The notes under the pieces: generated by a model
Databases searched by the model: none
Told to the model about the DNA's origin: nothing
Seen by the model: the letters and a program-made list of their open reading frames with translations, nothing else
Origin: Sanguinoderma infundibulare
Taxonomy: Eukaryota > Basidiomycota > Agaricomycetes > Polyporales > Polyporaceae
Assembly: GCA_032821775.1 (NCBI GenBank)
Contig: JAVLRN010000006.1
Coordinates: forward strand, 3,348,001 to 3,412,000
Length of the DNA stretch: 64,000 nucleotides
Direction: 5' to 3'
Program-made: the position numbers and the translations under genes
In this document: one piece after another, positions 54,619 through 64,000 of the stretch
Position numbering within the stretch: the first letter of the stretch is position 1
Layout: the number at the start of each line of letters is the position of its first letter

Positions 54619-55078
54619 ATGGAGTGCTTCGTTTATCATTCTCGTCGGTATCTCATGGATGAATCCCTCCGCGGAAGCGGCAGTAGGTTGCCGATGAAGT
54701 ACATTTTCTCCTGGCCATGTATTTGCATATGTCTAATGACCGTAGAGTCCGACCACGATGACTGTATGAAGCCTTACCCTCTTGACTGAGAGACTTTCAG
54801 GGGTCCGAGTGTCGCGTGCCCACTGTCTATCGTGCATGACTTCAACGGACGACCGTGCGAGAGGAGTTGCGTACACGTTGACCCTACCTGTTAAGCAATG
54901 TCGAACCGCCAGCTGAGGGATCGCATGTGGGATTCGGAGCCGCGATACCAGTCAATTTGTCAAATAGCGACGACACCCGCACATCTTGAAACAAGACAAA
55001 TATTCTATGACGATACGTAAAACAACGATGCAGCAAGCCGGCGACGAAACGCGTAGCATCAAGTCCACCCTACTGAGT
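54619..55078. other. Duplicated non-coding spacer
   Basis: Counterpart of 33800-34297 with small indels; no gene seen. Confidence 0.7.
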
Positions 55079-55191
55079 CTACTCCTGGGCCGTGCTAGGC
55101 TCCGGAGTCTCGGCGAGTGACCCCAATCCAGTACCGTCCGCCCTCTTGAGCTTCTTCTTCGTCTTCGTAGGCTCAGCGTCCCTAGAACGTT

Positions 55192-57511
55192 TCATCCAGA
55201 CGACGAAAGCTGATTGTTCTTGCGAGAAGCCAGCCCATACATCTTGAACAGGTCCTCCCTACTTCTCTTCAGGCGGTCTTTCGGCTTCCAAGACCCCTCG
55301 CGGGCGAACTTGTCAAAGAGGGACAAGAGCTCCTTGTGATCCTTGAGCGGCCCGTCGGAGGGGGAGAGAGACGGCTGGGGTTCCTCGTCCTCGTCATCCG
55401 AGTCCGGGTCGTACTCGCGACTGTATGCAGCTTCGTCGATGGTGGCGTAATGGTCAGAGGAAATGTTGGCGAGCGCCGTGAGCATTTCTCCTAGGCTTCG
55501 GTTCTTCGTAGGGTCGATGAAGGGGATTGTCGAGAGCATGTTAACGAACTTCTGTTTGCCTCCGAAATGGGCACCATCTGCAGGACGGATGTTATGGAAT
55601 CCGAAGTGGCTGTCGAATATACTTTTGAGTTGGGCTGTCGCCGTTGTGTAGTGGAAGCGTAAGACGGAGTAGTGGTGAACGTGGATGAATGATTCGACGT
55701 CGTCTGCGAGTTCGTAAGGCTTCCAGGGGTACATTCCGAGCACAGCAGAGCGGAAGGGCCATGTGCCCTAATGCTTGTAAATTAGTCGCTTGCAACGGTG
55801 AAGCAGAATATATATGACGCACAGTGTGATCGGGTTCCCTGGGCCCGGTCCCGGCTGCCATATCCTGCTTGTACTTCGAGAGATCCCAGTCGCTGAGGAT
55901 GCCCTTCCGCACGAGTTTCCCGTTATCATCCTTGTACTCGTGGATGAGGATGTTGTTGAAGCTGACGTCCCGGTGAAGAACGCCGGCCTTCTCCCAAGCC
56001 TCCTTGTGGCCTGAAAACGCTAGTCAGCACGAGCACGGGACGTAAAACACTTTCAAAGGGACACACACCCTGAAAGGCATCCCTGAGGATCGCCGAGAGC
56101 TCCCGGAAACCTTCGAAGTCGGTGAGGGGCCGGCACACTTCCTTGAGCAGGATCCGATAGTGGCAACCCGGGTAGTGCTCGCTTTCCACGAGGTCGTGAA
56201 GCCTGGTGAGCTGAGGCGACCGATCAGCATCGAGCACGTCTCCCGCAGCGAGACAGGTCAAGACGTAGTCCCGCACGTCCTTAGCACGCAGCCGTTCGTA
56301 GACCTCGTGCTCTGGACGAATTCGACTCTTGGCGTCCTTCCTCCGCCATGAGTCCTTGAGCAACCTGAGGCGCCACGACGTCTTGCTACCCTCTTCAACC
56401 TTCTCGAACACGACGTATGCCCGTGTACACCGACCGAACAACGAACCACTGGCGAACGTTGGGCGGCCAGCGAAGACGGTCTTGTCGCCCACCGCGAGCT
56501 TGTACATAGGCCATTCGAACGACTTGAGCTGCTCGCCCTCCCGCGCGCTCGGGTCCCAGGATAATGCGTTGTACGCCTGTGTACGCAAGTATTCTGTGGA
56601 CGCGCTGGCAGCGTACTCGCGCATGGATTCTACGTCAGCATCAGTTGCGAGGCTCACGCTCTCGTCATACCCGAGCTCCTTGTCCGTCATGCGCGCGATC
56701 TTCCAGAAGAAGATGTGCAGAGTCGGATGGTCGCGAGTACCGTAGCGGAATGGCTCGGAGACGATGGCACCCGACCGGTCGACGAAGATGATGCGGGCCT
56801 GGTCACGGAATGCATAGACGGCGAAGAGGTGGGTGCGGTGCTGGTGACCAAAGATCTGTGCGATGCGTTCCAGGAACCGTTCCCGATAATCGGGGACGTC
56901 GTGTTCGGAATCGGAATCAGAGCTGTCGCCGTCGCAATCCTCGTCTTCGTCGGGGGAGTCGAATTCGAATGCGCAGCGGCGGTGGTTGGTTTCAGCCTGG
57001 AGAAAGACGACGGTCTCGCTCCACACTGGTCGGCCGATCCAGTCGTGACGGACTTCAGCGCCAGCCTCCCCGTTCGTGTTTGTCGCAGCCACACACTCGG
57101 CGGGGTTGAAGCGGAGAATCTTCCGCGTACGGTCGTCATTACGATATATAGCGACGTTGACGGACACGCTCCCCCTGGAGCTGTCGTCTTCCTCGCAGTC
57201 GTCACCCGAGCCATCGTCCTCATTCCCGCCCATCTGCGGGTGGGCGGAAACGTCTCGGAAAAGGATGCTGTTTCCCCCGTGCTCGGCCACCGACTGGCCC
57301 ATCATGCACTGCCCAACGTCATGTAGATTGGAGATGCTAGCATGGTGAACACACTCACGACTTTCCGCCCCAATTCTACGCCTTCAGCCACCGTTTTGAT
57401 ATCGGGATCGTAGTGGAAAGCGTCGAGCTCTCGATCTGTAGGAAACCCGCCAACATTGAGGTATCTTTTGAGCATAAATCCAAGCGATGCCTGGCGCATG
57501 TTCTCTGCCAT
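55192..57511 (-). CDS. FunK1-type fungal protein kinase (copy B), C-terminally shortened
   Basis: Paralogue of the kinase at 34298-37071 with the same domain order: RYLNVGGFPTDRELDAFHYD at the start, MGQSVAEHGG (57302), catalytic loop HRDVSFNNIL (about 55944-55975), LSDWDLSKY, then GMYPWKPYELADDVESF and an acidic tail. Introns fall at matching places (about 56015-56068 and 55770-55826). A deletion near 55193 shifts the frame, so the protein stops at 55192 (SSSG-stop). The basic C-terminus that copy A keeps is still present in the DNA (55079-55190) but out of frame. The kinase core looks intact, so it may still be active. Start ATG 57511 is the best available, but upstream exons are possible. 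Confidence 0.7.
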
Positions 57512-57838
57512 GCCGTTTCGAATGTCAGTCGAGGATACCTGTTGTGCAGTGGTTGAAGCGCCTCAAAGGCTGAGTGTCTGTCCCATCGCTTTATTTCAGC
57601 GTTTTATGCCCCCAAGTGATTGTTTGTTCACTTACTTAAATTCCACAATTCTGGATGAGGAGATAGCTGGATGACGACCAGCTCGGCAGCTGCTGCTGAT
57701 GAAAGTTGAACGGAAAGTTGAACTTCCCGCGGTGAGCGCTTAGCGACCTTCTTGGCGCTTAGCGTGTTGGATTAGCGCCTTGACCCCGCGGCGTTCTCCG
57801 AGTACGGCGGACTTCACCATTCGTGATATCTATCTGGC
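57512..57838. other. Spacer upstream of FunK1-B
   Basis: Non-coding, partly matching 37220-37330 of copy A; no gene recognised. Confidence 0.5.
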
Positions 57839-58077
57839 TTAATAGAACTCAGCTTGGGCTCGTGCAACGAATGCAACATCAAATGTCCATGTCATATCTC
57901 TAAGTCGAATATTCGCCACCTCAGATTTGCCCCACTCCGGGGTACCGCCTTTCCGAACCCTTCCGTCCCGCCTCTCATTCTCCCTACGTAGGACTCGCCA
58001 CAGTGTCGCCGCAACGACCACATTTCCTGTAACGTACCCAGCGCGAAGCTGTGTCCCAGAATATAGCGCGGAACCGT
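57839..58077 (-). pseudogene. MFS transporter C-terminal remnant
   Basis: About 60 codons (PRYILGHSFALG, then after a frameshift GYVTGNVVVAATLWRVLRREN) matching the end of the relic at 38149-38938. It is joined directly to the stop codon of the P450-3 pseudogene, a junction not present in copy A. Confidence 0.8.
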
Positions 58078-60115
58078 TCACATAGACGCTTTGCGCTTCC
58101 TGAAGAGGACTCGACCATCCGGCACAGGGGCAACACTAACCCCGGGCCCACGATACACGCCGGGGGGGGCCGCGAACCCGTCCCCGCCCAGCTTCATGTC
58201 GTAATTGAGAACGATGTATGCGAGGATCGCCTTCAGTTTGTTTGATGCGAAGTATCTGCCAGGGCCGAGGTCGTTGTTAACCACGCATATTACGCACCGA
58301 GAGGCATGACGGGGGGAAGCGAAGCAAATCACGACGTACCAAGCATGAGGACCATGGCCGAACTCTGGGGAGGTGCTCGTAAACTGGTGTCTCAAGGCCT
58401 CTCCCGCTTCACGCCGCATGCGCGCGAAGCGAAACGCGTTGAACGTATCGGTGTTCTCCGAGCCGGTGCCAACGGTGTCACGATGCCACGGATACGCCGC
58501 GGCGAACACAAGGGTCAGCTTCGAGATCCGGGTGCCGTCGTCGAGCGTACTGTGCAGAGCGCCATACCGTGGTAGCGCAGAGTTTCCCGTAGGATGCTGT
58601 CGAGCTTCCATATGTTGCCCATCGCGGTGCTCGTCCAGTTATCGGCCGCAATACTTGCCTCGATGTCCTCCCGCAGTTGCTCGACAAGATCGGGCTTCTC
58701 CCCGAGATGATAGAGCACGTGGGTGATATTCTGAAAAACACATCGCGCGGTCACAGCATGCGTTAAAGACGTGGAGATAACAAGTACTCACTTTCGTCAA
58801 AGTGTGGGTAGCCGCGAAATTCAGCACCAAAAGTCGTTGTACAATGACGAATGTTGATTCTCTTTTCTGTATCGCTCTTTCCAGGATAAGCTGCAGGTCA
58901 TTCTGGGATCTGTCAGTCAACCGACGATGTTACTTGTGCTCGGTAGGAACCACTACCCACCGGTTTGTCATTCCACCCTTCGCCGGATTCTGCCAAGGCT
59001 TTCTTCCGCTCTTCAACGAGGAGCCGAAGATGGGATGCAGTGCTACTTGTGGCATGTTTCACTTTGCTGATGAACGGGGCAACGACGCTGCACATTTGAG
59101 ATTAGCAATGTTTCGAGACTCCGCTCCGAGTTACGGACTACCCACCGCCCGACAAACTCCGGGAAACAACGAAGGACAGCGGCCACCTGCACAACATTCA
59201 CAGCGTACCCGATGGCCAGAGCGAGGTACTCCTCACTGTGACCTAGTACAGATCAGGTCAATCGCCGTCGCCCGTTCTCAATCGCGCGAGGCCGGCGGAC
59301 ATAACGGAAGTCCGACAAAGACTCGGTTACTCGCTCGAGCAACGACCTTCTACATCGCAGGAAGAACGTGCACACTCGACCGTTCTGCAACACACGCATA
59401 TCATGTCAGTTTTGTCCGCACGACTGTACTAAAGATCACATCACGATACCATTGTCCTTGGTTACGATGAGTTCTCTGACCGCCAGCACTACCTCGTCTA
59501 TGACGTCCGGTAGGATGACCGGAAGCATCCGTGCGAGCTTCTCCTTCACAATAGTAATTTGGTACTGGTCCGAAATGACTTTAGGCTCGAGGACGTGCAT
59601 ACTCTTCATAACCTGCTCCGCCCATCGCATCACTTCAGAGCCGACTTCGCGATGCCGAGTCACGACCGGACACGCACCTCTTGGATTCCAAGCCGCATGG
59701 ACAGGTCCTCATCTGAACGTGCCCTGAGCGCCTAGACCATGTTGCGCCCGGAGGCAATGACCATCCATTGGTCCAGGAAGGCGACCTTGAACGTTGATTC
59801 TGATACTAGCGCATAGACCCATGAGCAGATGCACACACAGAATACGTCGAGAGAGAAGGTGTGCCTTTCTGTAGCCTTCTTCGAGTACCTCCCTGCAGTT
59901 GCGCAGAGTGCGCCACGCGGTGAGATAAGACAAGGGAGGAACCACCAATGGTGGGGATGGAATGTAGCTATGCTCGACAGCCAGGAGTCAGCGAATAGGA
60001 ACCTGTGGTGGTGACAACGATGTGATGGACTCACAGGATTATTGAACCACCGCACGGCGTAGATTGCGATGACTATGGCCACGCCAGTGAGTACGACGGC
60101 CTGGAGGTCCCCCAT
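58078..60115 (-). pseudogene. Cytochrome P450, CYP512-like (P450-3), pseudogene
   Basis: Collinear with P450-1 but with several lesions. A 7-base deletion in exon 2 near 59932 shifts the frame after GGSSL. A deletion removes the sequence between RYHG and LDDGTRI, including an intron and exon start (about 58555). Nine bases are lost before the heme loop (SPEFGHGPHA for SPEYIPFGHGPHA). The acceptor of the intron that splits the heme-cysteine codon is GG instead of AG (58265-58266), so the cysteine codon cannot be completed in the normal way. The TATA box is also lost. Its 5' flank (60116-60470) matches that of P450-1 (9030-9370), so the copy was made with its promoter. Confidence 0.9.
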
Positions 60116-61213
60116 TCGTGCCAGTCGTCGCTAGGCAAGGAAGAGTGTCGTTGAACGGTGAGGTGTTGTGGTCGAGAGTAAGCCGTGCAGCTTCAGAGCA
60201 GCAAGGTCCATTGATTTGCTCCTCCGCGCTTGTGGGAGACTCATGTGAGGCCTTCGCATCGTCTTCTAGGCAAACTTTAACATAGAGACGTACGAACAGA
60301 GAAATACCATAGTTGAATGGAGGACTGAGGCATACGTGTGTTTGTTTGGGCGTTGTGCGATGCCAGCGTGGAAGCAAGTCATGTATCCATGCGACGACAC
60401 GGTCTACGGCAACCTTGGGATCAAAAGAGGGACAAAATTGACCACAAACAAATATATGGCACACCTCCACGACCTCCCGCGGCGCCTTCTGGGAATACCG
60501 ACGGAGAGATCTCGGTTCAGTTGCGCTATTGCATGTGAATGCGGCACTCGTGGTCATGCAGTGCGTGCACCGTGAAGAGTGCTCGGCGCACTCGGATTCC
60601 CTCTATTCAAGGTCCACGCAACACGTACATGACGTCGGCACTTTCGAATGCCTAAGGATCTTGCGAAGGAATTAGTCATGCGACAAACTCGGTAGATGGA
60701 TCGCAAAGCCAAACGCACCGGGTAGCCTCTGTCAAGCTCATCAGCTATCCACTCGCCATCTGTATGGTCCTCGCTCGCCAGAACATGCCACTTGAACCAG
60801 ATATTCGGTGCATATTTCCTTATATTTCCTCAGTTTTGCAGAGAGGCCGTCGTGGTTGGTGCCACGTCGAGTCTCCACCGACTCGGACGAGTCTGATGGA
60901 AGTCGAGGAGGAAGTGCAAGTGCCTGCCGAGAATCGACGTCTCTCCGGGCGCCCAAATACTTAAGACAGCCGCGTGGGCGCATTGGCGACACAGGTAGGG
61001 TACTGTCGCTAAGCCGTTCAGGGCCTCCGCATCAAAGAACCTAGAAACATCGGTTGTGGACGGGGGATCCATTATGCGATCCGCCTGCGTCTCGTCGGAA
61101 ATTCTGGCACCGAGCAACTACAGCTATTGTTCGCGATTAGTACCTAGACCAAAATGAGTGCCCGAAACCAGCAAAAACGAGGATATGGTACACGTACCTG
61201 AAGATAGGAGATG
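60116..61213. other. Spacer between P450-3 and hypothetical gene
   Basis: The first about 350 bases are the duplicated 5' flank of the P450. The rest has only short open frames and no motif that I can support. Confidence 0.5.
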
Positions 61214-61758
61214 TTAAACGTCAGTGTCGTTAAAGGTGGGAATGAGCATCGACGCCACGGCTTCAGCCTCAGCCTCGGAGTCGTCCTCGTCTTTGGGCTC
61301 TACCTGCTCCTCCTTCGCCCTCGCCTCTTGCTTCTCTCTCCATCGTTTCTGAGCACGTCGGACCTTGTTCCGCATCTTGTCACGGGTTTTTCTCTTAGTC
61401 TCCGGGTCGTCTGGGGTGACGAAGACGCCTTTACGCTGAAGATCACGCCACGGCGGGATCTTTTCGGGAGCGAGTGTGTCCACGCTCGGCGCAATCTGGG
61501 GCGCGATATGGGTTTCGGGGAGAATGACTTCGTCGTCAATCACCGATGGCTTTGGCACGACGGGGCGTGAAGCACCTGAAGCGCCCGCTTTTGCGGCTGC
61601 ATTGAGGACGAGCAGCTTTCTCCTACTGCGTTATACAGTAAGAATACATATGATCAAGTAAGCGGGAGAGGGGCTTACAACCAGGGAGGGAGTGCTCGGG
61701 CAGAGTCAGAGTCTGCGTTGCTGGCTGATCCGGGATCGCTTTGCTCGCCGGGCGCCAT
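61214..61758 (-). CDS. Small hypothetical protein with basic helix
   Basis: Two exons, 61758-61679 and 61625-61214, join in frame to 163 residues (MAPGEQSDPGSAS to FNDTDV). The middle has a PPWRDLQRKGVFVTPDD stretch. A strongly basic, probably helical segment follows (KRKTRDKMRNKVRRAQKRW), then an acidic region (EPKDEDDSEAEAEA). No family recognised; such proteins are often nuclear or ribosome-associated. It is divergent from the gene at 62229 with 470 bases between. ATG 61758 is the first in the exon after an in-frame stop region. Confidence 0.7.
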
Positions 61759-62228
61759 TCAAGGCACCTCCCGGACGTGCGCCGCGGCTCCACACAGGAT
61801 CAGTTATGCAGCGCGACACCCAGGCCGCGATAGTCGTTAGTAGTCGCCGTCGCTGGCGTGTAAGGGGTCGACGACGATGGGAGTCGAAAACTGGAAGCGG
61901 CGTCGGCCCGTGATGACCAAGGCATCCAAACTCCGCACGCGACACACTCCGCACTCCGCGCGCGGAACATTCAAACTCCGCTGCAGGTGACAGGTGACGA
62001 CGGTGAATCCTAAATCGAATCCAGATAGAGAAAAGTCATGGTCACTGGCAAGGCCTCCCATGCATATGCGCTATCTCTCTCTCTCGCCACCACGTCCTCC
62101 AGTCCACATCGCTCTCTGGACTTAGTAGCCATTTCTGGTCTCGTCAAGCTCAGCCGCTCACTCGGTGATCTCGACACTCGACTCGCCGACGTTCGCTCAC
62201 CCGCTCGCCCACGGCTCGGACCAGAACA
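61759..62228. other. Divergent promoter region
   Basis: It holds the upstream regions of the genes at 61214-61758 and 62229-64000. It includes CT-rich stretches (for example 62070-62084), common near fungal start sites. No other element seen. Confidence 0.5.
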
Positions 62229-64000
62229 ATGTCTCTCGATCCGTTCATGAAGGTCCTGGACGATTTTCCCATCAAAATCGCAGTCGTCCCGGACTTTATT
62301 CTCTCTGGTTACGACCCGAAGTCGCCGAATCCCTTCGAGGTGCCCGTTCAACGCCTCTGTGCCCACCTTCACATTCCCGGTAAGCACGCAAGCTATCGGT
62401 CAGTCTCGTTATCAGCATTTTTGGCGCTCCTCCTCGCAAAGGAAATGAGGTGGTTCCAATATGATTGTATGTATGCGTACGCTCATGACACTACGCGCGT
62501 ACGTAAGACGTACCAAAGAGCGTGTCCGTTGATGCACGGAGTGTGAGGACTCGGGCTAATCCGCGAGAGGCGTGGAGCTAAAGGCGAGGACCATAACGCA
62601 TATACTCATCTCAAGTGCGAGTTGGAAGGTCTGAGCGGTGTGGGAAGAATTTCTCGGGTCCGTGCGAATGCTTCCTTCGTGTCCTGACTTTCAAACAATA
62701 TCCATGCTACCGAGACATAGCAATAGTTGCATCATGATGCACCACGCGTGCCCACGAGGATGGGAGCCCTGACGCGCCTATACAAATGTCACGACATGTT
62801 TTCAATCTGCCTTCTCCTTCTCTCTCCTTCAATCGCTGATGACCAGACGATCTATCCGTTGCTTGAAGGCTAATTCTTCATACTAGATATCACAAATAGA
62901 CGCGGTTTGAAGCAGGTGCACGCTCGTTTCGACGAAATCAACCAGCAGCTAAACAAGCTCTTCACGACTGCCCTCACACACGGCGACCGTCGCACATGTC
63001 TCATGATTTGTTTTGCTTGGACCAAGATGTGTGCCGACACTTTGCTCAGGGACAAACTGTTCCGCGCAGGTACGATCTAGCCGCTAATTCTACGCAAACT
63101 GTCTCATCCAATGCCCAGGGTTATTCCTCCAGTTGATCTCGATCTTAGGAGACGAGGACACAGGCAAGATCGTCGTCTCCTTCCTAGATTGGTTCAAGCC
63201 CGACCTGAAGACGACCAGTGGCGTTCCGATCGAGTTCGAGATCGCGCGATACAACTCGAAGCTCGCCACCGTACTCCGAAGCCACAGAGACAACGGGCAG
63301 ATTGTCACGTACGTCGTCACGATTATGGCAAAAACCACAGGCTTTCTCTTGGCATATCGGCCACTTTGGTCTGATCGCCCCAACTTGGTGAACGAGATCG
63401 CGGTGGCCGACGTCGTTTCTGCCCTGCTGTATATGTTGCGCCAACCCCCTCCGGACGTCCCGGACACCAAGATAGGTTTTGCGTTCTACCTTGTTCGCGA
63501 TGCGGTATCGCTGTGTAGGGAGCAGTGCAAGGACCTTCCTCACGTCCTACCATTCTTCGCCTCCCTCCCTCGTAGCGCGAACATCAGCGCTCGTTGCGTC
63601 GGCATTGCTATGCTCCTCCGTATCGCCCGCCTTGACTCCGATACAGAGGCCAGCACCTTCCCCAGGCTTTTCTCCCAGGGCACTGGCAGCACCCATTCCA
63701 TGCTTTTCTGCCAGACTAGCGCCACCCACCTCTGCGATGCCATTGATAAGCTCCCCCCGGACGGGCTACGTTCCATGACCCTCCACGGCCTCGAAAAGTG
63801 CGAAATCGTCGTGAGGGTTCTGTGTGGATCAGAACTCACGGCCGCCCTCCGTTCGTTCGAGCAGGACCGCGACATCTTCGCACTCGGAGCTGAGCTCGCG
63901 AGCTTGGCCCAGAAGAGCGAACTTATCCTTGACCCGGATGCGCCCCTCATTTGCAAGGATGCGCCCTTCGAGAACGAGGCGGACGCCATGCACTACTGTG
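62229..64000 (+). CDS. Hypothetical helical-repeat protein, partial at window end
   Basis: Exons 62229-62379, 62887-63069 and 63119 to beyond 64000 join in frame (HIP|DITNRRGLKQVHARFDEINQQ, then FRA|GLFLQLISILGDEDTG). The start MSLDPFMKVLDDFPIKIAVV is well placed. The protein has alternating hydrophobic helices (MICFAWTKMCADTLL, ADVVSALLYMLRQPP, ISARCVGIAMLLRIARL) of the armadillo/TPR kind. In basidiomycetes similar proteins often end in a MYND finger, and the frame is still open (DAMHYC) at the window end where such cysteines could begin. That is inference. Intron 1 is 507 bases, much longer than intron 2 (49). Confidence 0.75.

Larger units (their letters stand above)
54358..58077. repeat. 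Direct segmental duplication, copy B
   Basis: FAD-monooxygenase tail, FunK1 kinase and MFS tail, in the order and orientation of 33498-38523. It lacks the TTAAGC minisatellite and about half of the MFS relic. Confidence 0.8.

Overview
This is nuclear DNA from a filamentous basidiomycete, most likely a wood-decay Agaricomycete of the Polyporales type. Genes carry many short GT-AG introns. Several families are hallmarks of that group: DUF6533 seven-helix proteins, FunK1 fungal kinases, HET-domain proteins, MYND proteins and CYP512-like P450s. A spliced tRNA-Gln and a Tad/I-like LINE are also present. I have no species-level evidence.

Layout. 0.8-9.0 kb: an accessory block with an intact TetX-like FAD monooxygenase, a DUF6533 membrane protein, a MYND zinc-finger protein and an intact 11-exon P450. 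10.4-30.3 kb: a conserved core with a vacuolar-type dipeptidyl peptidase (S9B), the dynamin-like GTPase VPS1 (divergent from it), a BCS1-like AAA ATPase with a long charged tail, and the Golgi protein SYS1. Between BCS1 and SYS1 lie about 5.7 kb with no gene I can name. 31.1-41.5 kb: a second, damaged accessory block: a P450 with lost splice sites, a FAD-monooxygenase tail, a FunK1 kinase, an MFS transporter tail fused to half a DUF6533 gene, and a second full FAD monooxygenase. 41.6-54.2 kb: tRNA-Gln(CUG), then a HET-domain gene split by a three-level nested insertion (a TIR element containing a LINE containing a foldback element). 54.4-60.1 kb: a third accessory block repeating FAD tail, FunK1 and MFS tail, followed by a third P450 that is clearly a pseudogene. 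61.2-64.0 kb: two ordinary hypothetical genes, the last cut by the window edge.

The three accessory blocks are rearranged copies of one gene set (FAD monooxygenase, P450, DUF6533, FunK1, MFS). One pair of segments (830-3334 and 38939-41440) is a roughly 2.5 kb inverted duplication 36 kb apart. Another pair (about 33.5-38.5 and 54.4-58.1 kb) is a direct duplication. The functional members are probably FAD monooxygenase copies 1 and 2, P450-1, DUF6533 copy 1 and FunK1-A. Whether the oxidases share a pathway is inference only; no backbone biosynthetic enzyme is visible. The core genes serve membrane traffic (VPS1, SYS1, dipeptidyl peptidase) and mitochondrial-type AAA chaperone function.
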